The translations under genes and the position numbers were made by a program. This document shows positions 1-14,333 of a stretch of 64,000 nt of DNA, in pieces. Position 1 is the first letter of the stretch. Every line of letters starts with the position of its first letter. The notes beneath the pieces are model-generated. The model ran no database searches and was not told the origin of the DNA. It worked only from the letters and a program-made list of their open reading frames with translations. Origin of the DNA: Eucalyptus grandis (lineage: Eukaryota > Streptophyta > Magnoliopsida > Myrtales > Myrtaceae); contig NC_052615.1 in the NCBI RefSeq assembly GCF_016545825.1, positions 22,498,520 through 22,562,519 on the forward strand. Direction: 5' to 3'.

Positions 1-479
1 AGTACATTAGGAAGTGGTGCAAAAGTGTTGATTTTGGTGACACTGCTTAACTTGAAATGGCATTCTTGTTAAGCTGCTGCTGCTTATTGTTGGTTCATAA
101 GGAAGTCTCAATAATTGGCACGAGCTGTGCTTACCATTAAGAACTAATTTGCAAGAAAGATGCATGAATTAAGTGGAAGACTTTCTATTTAGAAAACTGA
201 CCATGACCATTCATGAAAGCACCATTTGTTTTCCAATTTTTGGGTGTTTGTTTGTACACTAAGAAAGGCTTGATGTGCAAATGAGACATCTAAAGAGTCT
301 ATGGTGACATGTCTTGTCGTATTTTGCTCCATGTCTCGGAGAAAATGGGATCTGGCTTGTTATGGCATTATCGATTTGGATTCAAGATTGCATTTCCTCT
401 TCTTCTTTTATGTGTTGATGAGTGGAAGCTAATTTTTTATTTTTATTTTTGAAGTCTTATGTTCTTAGGCAAGGGCATC

Positions 480-3050
480 CACTTCCCCATTTATTTTATT
501 TATTGGAATGGAGGTCTTGAATAAAATGCTTGCTAGAGGAGCAAGCAGTCGGTCAGGTTTGTTAAGATGTTTGGACTAAAGATGGTCACATTAATATCTC
601 ACACCTCTTTTTTGCTGGTGATACTATGGTTTTCTTTGGCTCATGTGAGGAGGATCTTGTGAATATTAGAACTTTGCTCTGCTTTGTAGCTGTATCAGGT
701 TTGAAGTTTTAACTTATCAAAAGTGGCCTAATAACGGTATGCCTGGCACAGTGGCAAATGTTGAAGAAGGCAGATGCTGGCACAACTACTTGGTTGCAGA
801 GTAAAGTACTTTGCAGATTATGTATTTAGGGCTTCCTTTTGGGGGCTAAATTGAATTACTCAGCTATATAGAATCCAGTAATTCAGAAGATGAGAGGATG
901 TTAACTGGTTGGAAGGGGAAATATCTGTCTAAGGGAAAGAGAATTACTTTATTCAAGAGTACCCTTTCAAACCTACCCTGCCTTTTTGTTTATTTCCTTC
1001 CTTCTTCAGTGGTAAAAAGAACCAAAAAGAATTGAGATGTTGCAAAAAGATTCTTGTGGGAAAGTTCAGAAAGACAAGAAATTTTCACATAGTAATTTGG
1101 GCCAAGGTCAAATGTCCTTCTGTTCAATGAAGGCTGCAGGAAATGTCTCTTCAAAGGATCTCCTTGGAAAGTGGCTGTGGAGAAACTTAATGTTAACAGG
1201 CCAACTAGGGTGAGAATTACTGACTATTATATATGTCATCAACTTCTTATTGGTGACTCAACTGAATAATGAAACTTATGGCATTGGAGTTTGGAGATGG
1301 TCAAGGCCTAGTTTTGTGCATTTTATTGAGTTCAAAGTGGGAAATGGCTCCTTGACCTCCGTCTGGTATGAGAGGTTGGTCCACGAACCTTCCTTGAAGA
1401 CGGCTTTTTCGGATTTGTTCAGAATAGCTTCCTGCTGGAAAAAGCTAGTAGCTTATTCTGTTTCCTTTCTGATGGGGTGTTATCTGCAATGCTTCTTAGA
1501 AGATGGGCTAATGATGCAGATATCAAAAGACTTCAGGGCTTTTCTTGAGATTTTTCAGTTTGATAAACTGGGACAGGGAGATGATGTGGTTTGTTGGAGA
1601 TTATTAAAGGGTGGGGAACTACTAAATCTTTCTACCATGCATTTCCTCAACATCTCCAAGTGGAGCTTTCCCAGGTGATTTAGTATGGAAAGAAGATGTC
1701 CTCTCTAGAGTCGCTTTTCTATTTGGGAGGCTATGTGGTGGAATATCTTGATCATTGACAATGTGTGATGGAGAGACTTCAACTTGGTGAATAGGTGTTT
1801 TTATGTAAATACCCTAGTGAATCTGTTTGTCACCTTCTTCTACGCTGTAATTGGATGAGGTGATTTTGGCATTCTACCTTGGCAATGGGGTGTATGGCCC
1901 TGTTTGGTTTAGCATTTGGAATGCTCATTTGGGCTCTAAAGTTTTTTGACCAAATGCAAAGGTGTTTGGTTCGTTTTTTTGCGTGACTTTGGCGAGATGT
2001 AATTGCATCTCCAAGTTGCTCTAAGGGCCTTTAGCCCAATGCAGCTCTTGAGGTCCTTTGGAAAGTTGCATCTTTAGAATTCAACTTCCAGTATTGTTCA
2101 TCTCTCCGGTGGAGAAATCGATCTATTTTTGAATAAAAATAAATATAAAAATAAGTATGTTTATATTTTTATATAAAATATATTTTATATAGATATAAAC
2201 ATATCTATTTTTTTATATAAATATATTTTGTGTTTAATAAATAAATATATATTTATAAATATAAACATATCTATTTTTTTCTCCGATTTTTTTATATAAA
2301 TATATTTTATGTTTAATAAATAAATAAATAAAAAAATTTATAAATATAAACATATCTTTTTTTCTCCGATTTTTTTATATAAATATATATTTATATAAAC
2401 ATATCTTTTTTATATATATATTTTATGTTTAATAAATATATTTTATGTTTATATTTTTATATTTTTTATTCAAGCGGTTCCCGCCACGGATTTGGCGGTC
2501 CAGTGGCGGACTTAAAAAAAAAAAAAAATATAAATAGATTTTTGCTTTTTTAATTTAATAAAAGTTAATTAAAAATGCAAATTTTACCAAACGGTATTTT
2601 GGCCAAAGTTATTTCTCAATGCAAATTTTACCAAACGACATTTGCATTTCGAAAAACCCCCTTCACCCAAAGGTATTTGCATATACGCAAATGCATTCCC
2701 CAAAAGCCGAACCAAATGGGTCCTATATCTCGGGTTGAATATGCTGGTAGCAAAGAGGAAATGTGGGTGTGGAATCGTCTGCTTTTTCACCAAGTTAAGG
2801 GGAAGAGTGTAATGCTTTCCACCATCCCTCCAGCTATTTTTTTGGACAATTTTGAGGGAATGAAATCACAGGGCTTCAAAAACAAAGGGTCTAGTGTTGA
2901 TTGTGTAAAATAGATGGGTAAAAAGTTATTTAGTTTCTGGCCCACACAAAAATCACTAAAGTGACACCTTTTCTTCACTGGAATTGATAAAACGTCTCTT
3001 CTATCTTGTATCTAGCTTTGTACAAGGGTGTTACCCACTTGGTACGCATT
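480..3050 (+). mobile_element. Decayed, truncated LINE (L1-like), split by a MITE
   Basis: In the plus strand, through many stops and frame changes, LINE ORF2 features are readable: SHLFFAGDTMVFFG near 600-640 (the FADD reverse-transcriptase box with one Asp lost), YLSKGKRITLFKS near 925-960, a zf-RVT-like ESVCHLLLRCNWMR near 1818-1858, and after the MITE a further C-terminal portion (IPPAIF...SSVDCVK, 2823-2913). ORF1, the endonuclease and the N-terminal half of RT are absent, so this is a 5'-truncated copy. Boundaries are approximate; the 3' end probably lies near a LINE-tail-like stretch at 3010-3045. It cannot move by itself. Confidence 0.7.
1896..2723. mobile_element. MITE (828 bp) inserted in the LINE relic
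   Basis: The termini are imperfect inverted repeats: GGCCCTGTTTGGTTTAGC on the left and, reversed, GGACCCATTTGGTTCGGC on the right. TAT is present at both outer edges, a possible 3-bp target duplication. The inside is non-coding, very AT-rich (2125-2465, repeated AAATATATTT / ATAAACATATCT words) with a short GC-rich piece at 2470-2510. LINE coding similarity resumes on the right side, showing insertion into the LINE. A Harbinger-like or hAT-like origin is possible; no transposase is present. Confidence 0.65.
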
Positions 3051-3624
3051 CAGTGAAAATAGTCTTCAACATTAAAACAATACTTATAGTTTGTTGATGT
3101 GGCGAACTAAACATACCCACCAAATGGATCTACTATAAAATAGATCCTACAAGTTGAATCAGTGAAGAATGTTGCATAATGCTATGGTTTTCTTAAACCA
3201 GAAAGACTAATGCATGAGAATGCTGTACGAGTGATATAATCATCAACCAGAATTTTATTATATGAAAACTGTTCTATAAAGCTACATGGACATAACAGAA
3301 GGCATGTTAAGAAGATGGAGGTGAATTTAGAGATGGCAACTTAGATACATGTTGATCAGGTTTTAAACCAACCCGATTGAAGAGATTGAAGATACGCAAC
3401 CATAGAGATTCTGCTTTGGAAACTGCTCTGGTCCTGCAATTACCTTAGTTAAAAATAGAAAAATCCTGTCCTGAAAAGCTGAACATATTGTATTTTGCTG
3501 CTTTAAAATTATCTGTATCGTATGGATCTGTGATTTAACTAGGTTATGCTAAAGTTGCATGTGTAATTTTATCTGCTATAGATGAATTATGAACTGAGCT
3601 GTGGAGGGTGATATTGTGATGCAG

Positions 3625-6600
3625 TGAAATGACAAAGTCTTTGTCAAATGTCACGGATGCTGAAGTTCCTAAAAATAACCAACCATCTTCGGTGATAACT
3701 GTCTCCTCAAATTTTGAGGTACTTTTTTTCCTTTCCTAGACTATTTTTGATTTGCAGCCTCATAACCTCACTGATTGCTTTCCTGAAAGACTGTCTCTTA
3801 GCACCCTCTTTCCCCTGCCCAGGCCCAGTCCCTGTCCTCTCCTATACTTATTAGCGAAACATGCATGGCATTCATCTCTTTTCTGGTTTTGCTTTCTTAG
3901 GTGGCTTCATGATTGTCATATTTTTTGTCATTGGCAAGGTTTTGGGATCCTTTAGCGAGGAGAATTATCCACTTAGTGATACATATGGATAGATTGTCTA
4001 CCATAATCATTACATTACATAACTCTTGAACTGAAAGTGAGGATATGGTGACATATTAGTGATATGTAGGGGTGTCATTTTGTTCGTGTCATAATTGCGT
4101 GAACCTGTTTGACAAAAATAAATAAACTGGGTCATTTGTGGGTTGAACTTGCATAACCCGAAGTGTAGTCCGACTTCTTCAGTGAAATATATTGTGCCAA
4201 TTTGATAAACGGTTTAATGACCTACCATAACCTATTTAGTTTCAATAAGGTTAATCTTTGGTATCCTGTTACTATTAATGGATACGTTAAAAGTGAATAT
4301 TGGTGCTAATGATTGCTAAATTTCAATAAGTTATTATAGTTGAAAACTTTTTCTTGGTAAATAAGGATTACTGCTGAATTCTTTTTGAAAATTAAACCAA
4401 ATAAGAAATTATTCCACAGTTTTGTTGGTTTTTTCTGAATTTATATGGTTTTGATAAATAATCATATTAAGCTTGTCAATTTCATAAATAAAGGCAATAA
4501 AAACTAAATTGTATCAAGAAGCTGTAAGGGTTGTTTGGGTCTCGGTGGGGTTGGACTGACCCAATTTGACCTATTTAAATAAACAGGTTTTGTGAGTCAT
4601 ATTTGATTTACCTACTTAATATGTGGATCTTGTTCAGGAGGAGTTTTCAACAAGTTTAACTAGATATAAGTTGTGTTTGGGTTGACCTACTTAATAATAT
4701 GCCCTTAAGTTGATAAAACAGACACAATCTGTGGGCGAAAATAGACACCTTTATTATTTGTAACATCCACCTATCACAACAATACATAATTGTTGTATGT
4801 GAAATTATTTACTTGCTGAAAACTTCATTTCTCTCCTGCTTTGTGAGCTAAGATCCCTATATTTTTGGTCATCTTCCAAATTCAAAGGTAGGACACACTT
4901 TTCCTTTTGAATTCTTTATTCAGAAAACACTGTTATCATCTTATGGTACTGATTGCGGGCAACATAATTTCTCTTTTTTTCTTCACATGTGGAGCCTCGG
5001 CGATTTCGGAGTGCATCACCATTATTTACATCCAGCTGTACTGTTTTCCGGTCGGATGCAGTTTTTGTGCTTCTTAGGAAGGCCGATAAAGATTCGGACT
5101 TAGGAACTGTCTGCAAAGCAGTAATAACATCATCCTCTGCTCGTACTTATTTTCAATATTTGGTCCCAACCCTAAACCTGTTGTAATTTGTATGATTTTC
5201 TTGTTCAAATTTTGCAGGCTTCTGTGATTCTGCAGAAGTTCATTGAGCCTGCTGTAGGGCAAGAGACACTTAATCCTTCACGTGATGAAGCACCGGGTTT
5301 GGAGGATAATGCAATGCCTGCATTTGGCAATCCTTTTTCCTTAACTGATTTCTGTAGCTTATTTGGAGAGGAATTCCAGATGCCTGATGATCAATCAGAT
5401 TCTAGCTACCTCAGCATTTTGGATATATGGGCAGTGGAAGAAGGAATTATGCATGTGCTTTATGCCTGTGCGTCACAGGTCAATTGGGTTTTAGGCATAC
5501 AATGCTTCTCTTTTCATGAAATCCATTATTTATTGTGCTTTTGGTCTGTGGATCTAGTTGTCATTTTTGCTGTACTTTATATACTTTGCAGCCCCAGCTT
5601 TGCAGAAAACTAGCAGAGAACTCTGTGGAGATTTGGTCAGCTTTACCACTTATGCAAGCACTGTTGCCAGGTTGAGCACCATGAATCAGAATTCCTTTAG
5701 GATTGCTTCTAAATTTATTTTTAGAGAAATGATGTTGTAGTCTTGAAGACATTTGGAACTGTAGATTTGCAGTTGTCATGGGATGCTGTGTGTGAATAGA
5801 CATAGTACAATTTAGTTGTTCTTATTGAACTTCTCCAATTTTCTAAAACTTATGTTTCTTCTATCCTTTTGACTCTTAGATTATTTTCTCATTCTTTTTT
5901 TGTGGCAAATTTGCCCTTAATGCTAGTTTTTCTTTCAAAGTTAATCTATTCTGTTGCCTGGGTTCAATATTACTAACTAATGTTTAAATTTTTTGTGTTA
6001 GCAATTTTTTTTTAAAATATTTTAGAAGCACAGAAAGAAAACATGGGTTTCTACTTGAACAAGTAGCAGGGCCTTTTAACATTTGCTTGCATAATCGGAA
6101 TCTACTTTATTGAGATTGTTATAACGACTTTCGAGCCAAAAAGAAAAATAAATAAAGAACTCATATGTCAATGAAATCAAGCTTTCTAAATTTACATTCA
6201 CTGTCTTAGAGTATGCCCCAGTGAAATACTGCAAGGGGTAATAATGGAAGGAATTTGGTTGGTTGACATGACAATAGGAGTAGATTAGATCCAGCTTGCA
6301 GCAGCATAAGCGAGGGTTTACAGACACTTCTGTACCTTTAAAGCATGGTTTATAAGCCTTTTTCAATATGTCAACCCTTTCATATGGTCAGAATGCCCTT
6401 TTGATGAAAAACCGATGTTTGGAAGGAACCTTTGACAAGTTGAAAGATTGGGTGGCTTATTACTAAAAATGAAATGTTAAGTGTGGCATTCCAATTCCCT
6501 TGTGTGGGGTGTAGTTGCAGTTAACTCAAATATCTTCTCTTTTATGCATTCCCATGAACCTTTGTACATTATTTGTCAACTTCTTTTTACATTATCTCTG

Positions 6601-9600
6601 GATAGGCTTGATTAATTGGCTTTATATGTAATACAGCCCTTCGTCCTTCCGTGAGCAGTTCTGATCATTATAGTGAGAGTTTTTCCCAGTGGGGACAACC
6701 ACATGTCCAGCGAGCCTTGTCTCAGGTTGCATCTGGCAAAGGTTTCTTCATTTTTTGAAAAATTATTTTCTGTTACATCTGCTGACGCCACTAATTGCAT
6801 ATGCAGATTGTCATGATGACATCTTCATCATTGTACCGTCCATTACTCCATGCCACTGCCGGATATCTTTCATCATTTTCGCAGTCACATGTTTGTGCTT
6901 GTCGTTCATATCTAATACTGTTGTATATGAAACTCGTACTTTTTAGTGATTAGGGTTGCTCAACTCACTTTTATTTCAACCATTTTTACTGACTCTTGGA
7001 TAGGTTAAGGCTGCTTGTGTTTTGATTGATCTCTGTTCAAGTGTTTTAGCTCCATGGATGCCTCAAGTAATTGCAAAGGTCAGTTGCAAGTATATTTCCT
7101 TTGGTGCTAATTGTTTTGCCCACTCTCACTACCATTTGAACTCTCAATGATGCAGGTTGATCTTTGTGTGGAACTTCTAGAGGACCTCTTAGGCATAATA
7201 CAGGTTTGACATCTTGTTGCTCTTTCTTCAGTGCTATAACTATTCATTCTATTTCTCCTTTCTTGTGGGTTAAATTTTATTTTCGTACCCTTGTCTTAAT
7301 GCTGGGACTTCTTTTGCTCACTCGTTTTTGTTTCTGGAGGAGCGAGAGTTGATTTATAAGGCCCAAAGGCCATATAAATTTACAAATCCTCAGAGAGCAA
7401 ACTCAAAAGCCCAATTATGATGAAGCCTCTTATGATCACTGCACTAGTCAAGATTCTTTTCAATCTTGATTAAAATGATTGATTGGTTAAGAATAACTGA
7501 TAACTCTTTTTTTCTGTTTTAGGAAAAGGTCATATATACCTTATAGTGACATTTAGAGAAATTCCTTATTTAAGCATACACCCCTTTCAGATTCTTATTT
7601 AGCTTTTCAATCAAAAATGGTGTACGCCGATCAGATTGGTGTATCACCTAGATTAAGATGACTATTTAAACTCAGATGGTGACCACGTGCATAGCATTTT
7701 CAAAATGGCCAGAGTCTTCTTTCTTCTTTGTTCTGGAAATTCAATGACTTGATTCTGATTCAGTTCTTTTCTTGTCTTCTTTCTTCATTATTATCAAAAA
7801 ATTAGTTCTCAAGATGGAGAGAGTAAGAAATAATATAGGGAGGATTCATTTGAAAACTGAGGTTTTAACCCTAATGTGTGTTCCTTCAGTATTTATATTT
7901 CAAGACGAATCTGTACAATTACCATTATTTGCTTCTACATATGTGTTGACATTGTCTTAAGTGCCTAATGGTTAACCTACAGCATACTAGCCTTAACTTA
8001 CCGCATCCCCTTGTTAACTGAGCATTGACTTACATTTTATCTGACTTCACTATTCATATTCTCATCAGCTGCATATCCAAATATTCTCATTCAGGCTTCT
8101 TTATTGTCATTGTCATTTCGTTAAAGAAAATTTACAAAACCATCCTCTTGTTTCTCTTTGATTAGACTTTGTATCCACTTGTTTTAAATCCTGTACTTTG
8201 CACTTCTTTCTATAATTTTCCTAGTGGTGTTAAAGCCCTGGGCAGGGTTTTAAACCATAGGGTGCAATGGACAGGGTTTTAAAAGAAGGTGTAAAGTGTG
8301 TAAAAAGAAAAACTTGAGAATGGTTTTTGGTAATTGTCCCGCTAACTGAATGACGGGAACCGCTTTCATGATTTCATCATTTATTGCACAATCCAAGGTG
8401 CACTAGAAGTGCAGCTACAACTTCTTGGTAGTGTTAAGTGTGAATTTCTCCATTTATCCAAGGCAACTTGATATTTTTACAATTTTGAGATATGCACATA
8501 ATTGTAAGTCTCTCACTAGTTATTTAGTATATCTGCGTGCATTTCTATTCAAGTATCAATTCATCAACAATCTCGCATGAATGGATAAGTTGAACCACTT
8601 GGATGGAATGTTCACTAGGAGCTTCGATGGTGTAAAGGAAGGGGAAAAAAATGGACTTGAGATTATATGTGAGAGGGGATGTCTAGAGTGGATTTGTCAT
8701 CCATAATTACCTAGGCTTAGAGAATGATCACAATATTATCAGCATGACTAGGATCAAGTAGGAGATCTATGCTGGAAATGCTGTTCATATTGTGCACATG
8801 AAAGGCACTTGCTCTTGCACAACTTCCCACCCAGTTTAGCAGCTTAGAGGCATCCTTATGGACCAAATGAAGAGTTTTTATAAACAGATAATAAAGGAGT
8901 AGTGGATCAACATTTAAATTATCTCTTTCTATGAACTATGGAAAAGATGTAGAATGACATGTGAAGCGTCTTATTGTTTTCAAATGATAATGGTGCTCTA
9001 TGAATGATCAAGTGCTTCTCTCTTTGCTTTGTAGATTTTAGGGCCCTTAACTACTTTTCCATCCCTTTATCTACCTGCTTAAACTCTTAGATAAGCTGAT
9101 GGTAGACTCACAGCTTCTACCTTGAATTGGAGTAGGAGTTCCATGTTCAAATCCTTCAAAGGTCCCTCATCTTTGTCCTCCTAGTCTATGTCCATGCTTT
9201 AAGTCTTGGCCAATTCCCAGGTCACGTTTGAGGGGGAGTGTTAATGAAATAAACCTTCATTTATCACTTTAAGTTTCTGGATAAGTAGGCAATGGTCTCT
9301 TAACTTTTGCTGAAATGATTGCTTTGAAATTTATGGACAGCTTTAGTGCCTCAGCAAAGTTTCATACTTGCTCGCTATCTGTTAGACATTACAAATTTCC
9401 TTTTATTCTAGTTTTGCATGTGTTCTGTTAACTGATAGAAACTGCACATATATCCATGAATTATGGCCTTCTTGAGGGTTGTTAAATTTGGTTGTTCTGT
9501 CTGTCAAGCTTTGAATGTTTATGGCCTGCATCTTCTTGTTTTATTAGCGGCTTTCTTTGAGAGTCGTATCTTAAGGCTTTTTCATTATTGCTTGATCAGA

Positions 9601-12600
9601 CTTCTCGTCATTCTCTTGGCCCTGCACGAACTGCCCTCAAATACTTTCTTCTTGGTTTGTCTGGCCACCTGGATGATATATTGGGGAAATACAAGGTACA
9701 TTACCATTTATATGACCATTCATATATTGGATTTGCTGCCTTATGTCCCAGATGACGAGAATCAAGATTGACAATAACCTTCTCGCAAACTCTATCATGC
9801 TCGCCTTCTTTTTTCAGATCAGACATTAGTTGCCCTAGCTTTCTTTGCGGATTACTTCTCAAAGTTTCTCCAGTTTTACTTGGATATTGTGTAGAAGTGA
9901 GATTTTCTTCTGGCTTCTTTCAGGAAGTCAAGCATAGAATTCTCTTCCTTATAGAGATGCTAGAGCCTTTCCTTGATCCTGCCATAAGCACATTCAAGAG
10001 CACAATAGCTTTTGGAGATGTGTTTCCGAATTTTGTTGAAAAGCAGGAAAGCAATTGTGAGACTGCCCTCAACATCATCCGCACAGCTGTATGGAAGCCA
10101 GCCATACTTCCTTCTTTGGAATCTGAATGGAGATCTGGATCAGTTGCTCCTAGGTAATTTTTCCTCCCACCATCACATCAGTTGAAATTAAGTTATCTGC
10201 ATGATTAGCCAGGATAATCTTGAGACCTCCACTCGTGTTCTGCATTTGTTTTATAATATCATGGTTCAAAGCATGATGAAATGGTCTTGCTGTAATCATG
10301 AACATATAGTCAATATATTCTTTATATTGATACACAGGGAGAAGCAGGAAAAAAATAGATTCCTTTTTCCTTCATAATGGAGATTTATAAATGGTAATTG
10401 GAGTTATTTTCTTTGTTGTATGGTAAAGCAGAATGTTTTTGTGAACATTCTTTAGAGAGTGGACCCGAGTGAAGCGAAAAATGCTAATGCATGAGATCAG
10501 GACCTTATGTACTAAAGTCCTGGGGATAGTCTACTTCCTATGTTGTAAAGGCTACATTCTGACCTTTGCTGTACAAGAAATGATGGAGCTCTTGTGCACC
10601 GTGATACCTTTTTCCTGGGCTTGTTGAATTAAATAGTGAACCTAGAGCATGGAATAACAGTTCGTATGTATGTGCAGTGTGCTTCTTTCAATATTGGAAC
10701 CTCACATGCAGTTACCGCCCAACATTGACCTTTGCAAGTCTCCTGCTTCTGTTAATGAGGTGGAAGTAACATCCTCTTCTTTAGCCTCTGCTGTCCGACG
10801 TGGTGGAGCTTCCTCAAAGTCAAGTAGCCTGGAGGACCATGATGGGAAGGTAGAGGTATCTGATGCGATTGCTAAGGTGGATGCCACTGAAGATGCAACG
10901 ATGCTTTTTGTCCCCGATGAACTGCGGAACATTGCACTGCTAAGTGTGTCCATCACTCATGATCAGAATACCTCAGATACTAAGCAAGAAGATAACAGCT
11001 CAGAACAAAAGCATATACTTGACAAAAGCTTAACTGACCAGTCCAAGAATGGGTTTGTTTTAGATGCAGATTTTAATTTGGAGTATTTCAACTTGCAAGC
11101 AGATTATTTTCAACTTGCCAATTATAGGGATTGCGAGCTCAGAGCTTCTGAATTTCAACGTTTGGCTATGGATTTGCACTCACAGCATGAGGTTACTGCA
11201 GAGGGTCATGATGCTGCTATAGATGCTTTGCTTTTGGCTGCTGAGTGTCATATCAATCCTTTTTTCATGTCTTCCAGACACAGCTTGAAGGCTGTCTGTG
11301 AAATAACCAGCAGCAACATCAAGCTTCCTGCATGTTCTACCGTTCCAGACATGAGGAAACACTCTGGTGATATCAATACTTTCGAAAGTATAGCTCACCT
11401 TGAAAAGAAAAGAGACAAAATAGTGCTGCAGTTACTACTAAAAGCTGCTGAATTGGACAGGAATTATCAGCAGCAAGTTTCAGATGATGGACAGGCATAT
11501 CATACAGGATTATCTGATGAACCAGTTGTTGAGTTATCTCCTGAAGATGTAGAATCTGCTGATGCTGTCACCTTGGCTAGACAAAACCAGGTTTTGCTGT
11601 GTAATTTTCTGATCCAGCGACTGCAAAGAGAGCAACATTCAATGCAAGAGATTTTAATGGAAGGTCTTCTGTTCTTATTGCACTCATCCACCAAGCTCTG
11701 TTGTGACCCAGGTCTTGTGATCAATGTCATCTTAGGTTCTGCTGAGTACTTAAATAATATGTTGACCTCCTTCTATTTTCAGTTAAAGGAAGGTAACCTA
11801 CATTTGGATGCTGAAAGAGTGTACGAGCTTCAACGGCGCTGGATATTGCTTAAGAAATTGGTAGTTGCCACCAGTGCTGGTACTGAAGGTTCAGAGTTCA
11901 AAATTAGCATCAATAATACCAACAGTGGAAGTTTGCTTCCACCTTCAGTGTGGATTCGAAAGATATCAACATTTTCAATTTCTGCTTCTCCTCTTGTCCG
12001 ATTTCTTGGTTGGATGGCAGTATCACGCAATGCAAAGCAATATGTGAAGGACCATCTTTTCCTTGTCTCAGATTTAACTGAGCTGAGATATTTATTATCC
12101 ATTTTCTTCGATGATCTGTCCATGGGAGATAAAGTTTTTAAGAGAGAAGATGATGAGACAGGTATTGAGCAATTAGGAGCCAAACCAGAGAACACATCAG
12201 GTAAAGGGTCTGAACAATATGTTCAACAAAATGGAAATCGATCTTTTTACGTCATTTACCCTGATCTCTGTAGACTTCTTCCTAATATGAAAAGGCAATT
12301 TGAATCATTTGGAGAAATCATTTTGGAGGCTGTTGGCTTGCAACTCAGATCTCTTCCTTCCAGTGTATTCCCTGATGTTTTGTGCTGGTTTTCTGATCTT
12401 TGTTCAAAGCCATATTTTCTGGAATCAAACGCTTCTCAACTTAGTCCAAATGAAATAAAAGGTTTTGCTGCAACAAATGCAAAAGCAATTATCCTTTACA
12501 TACTTGAAGCCCTCGTACGTGAGCATATGGAAGCTATGGTAGCTGAGACACCTAGACTGGTACATATGTTGGTTTCTCTTTGCGGAGCCTCATATTGTGA

Positions 12601-14293
12601 TGTGCTTTTGTTAGATTCGGTGATGTCCCTTTTGAAGCCAATTATTTCATATTCTTTAAAGAAAGTGTCTGATGAGTTTGCATTAGTTGATAATTCGTGC
12701 CTCAGTTTTGAATCACTGTGTTTTGATGAGCTTTTCAAGACCATTGGGGAGAGAAGCAATGGGGAAGTTGATTCTTCTGTTAACTCACATGGAAGAGCTT
12801 TGACAATTTTCATACTGGCATCTGTCTTTCCTGATCTCTCTTTCCAGCATAGGAGAGACATATTGCAGTCTTTACTCTTGTGGGTTAATTTTACTTATTT
12901 TGAGCCCACATCTTCCTACCGTGACTACATCTGTGCTTTCCAATGTGTTATGGACAACTGCAAGCTACTGTTGCGTCAAGCATTGCAAGTCTATGGCGCT
13001 ATGCCGCTTAAGTTATCTTCTGATTATGGTGTAAAAGCATTCTACAATGCTGACAGAAAATCAATTGACTGGTTTCTCCATGACATTTTGCGTGATCCAC
13101 TTACATCTGAGGTTCCAGATACTGGTAGCATTAGTGGTAAACTTAAGTCCTTGTCTTTGGAGGAAATAAAAGAGTTCGTGGAGGACGTGGAGCGTCTGAT
13201 TAGCAAACTTAGTCCAACACTGGAGCAATGTTGGATGCTTCATCATCGACTTACCAAGAAGTTGGTTATTTCATCAGCAGAAAGCTTTATATACTTGAGG
13301 TGCTTATCTGCAATTCTGCAAAACATTCATTTATGTGATGATGGCAAAAGGGATGACTCTCCTATCTCAGTTGCATTGTCGAACGAGCTTCCAATGCATT
13401 GGCGGGTTGGTCTAGAGGGCCTTAGTGAATTTATTTTGGTTCTCCTAGAAAGACATTGCTGGACTGTTGCATCTGTGATGGTTGACTGCCTACTTGCAGT
13501 ACCACTTCTTTTGCCCATTCATGATATTGTGGAAACCCTATGTATAGCAATCACAAGGTTTTCTTGCTGTGCTCCTAAACTTTCATGGCGTTTACAATCT
13601 GATAAATGGTTGACGATGTTGCTTGGTAGAGGATTCCATAACTTTAGTGGAAAGGAGGTTCCAGTGGTGGAGCTATTTTGTAGGTTGCTTGGCCATAATG
13701 AACCTGAGCAAAGGCTAATAGCACTTAAGCACTTAGGAAAGATTGTTGGTCAAGACATTGATGGAATCTCAGTCATGGATTTTTCAAGATATCAGGATAA
13801 GTTAGTTTCTCCTGTTTCAATTACTGATGCTTCTGAGTCGGTTCTCCCTCTTCTGGTTTCAAGTACATGGGATCATGTTGCTCTTATGGGATCATCAGAT
13901 ACATCTTTGCTTCTGAGGACGCGTGCAATGGCACTACTAGTAGATTATATTCCCTTTGCTGGTCGTCAGCAGTTGCAATGTTTTCTTGCATCTGCTGATG
14001 CTGTTCTAAATGGCCTAGGGAAACTTGCACACCCAATGCTTGAGAGCCCTTTCTTACAACTCTCTTTAGCACTTGTTGCAGGTGCTTGCCTGTACTCTTC
14101 GGAGGAAGATATTTCTTTGATTCCTGATAACCTATGGGTTGAGATTGAGAATTTGGGCTCTTCAAAGACTGGTATGAAGAAGTTTTCTATATTGCTGTTG
14201 ATTTTAGCCTCTTGAAGAGTCATTCCAACTCCTGGCACCTTTCCCCTAGAAAGAAACGAAATGGCAGATGATTGATTATGAAAAGAAGCAACC

Positions 14294-14333
<40 letters not shown>

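Larger units (their letters stand above)
1..3624 (+). other. VIR intron (5' end outside window)
   Basis: No VIR coding sequence is recognisable before the acceptor at 3623-3624, so this is the 3' part of an intron of at least 3.6 kb. It contains a plus-strand LINE relic (about 480-3050) interrupted by a MITE (1896-2723). I recognise nothing in 1-480 or 3050-3624. Confidence 0.6.
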
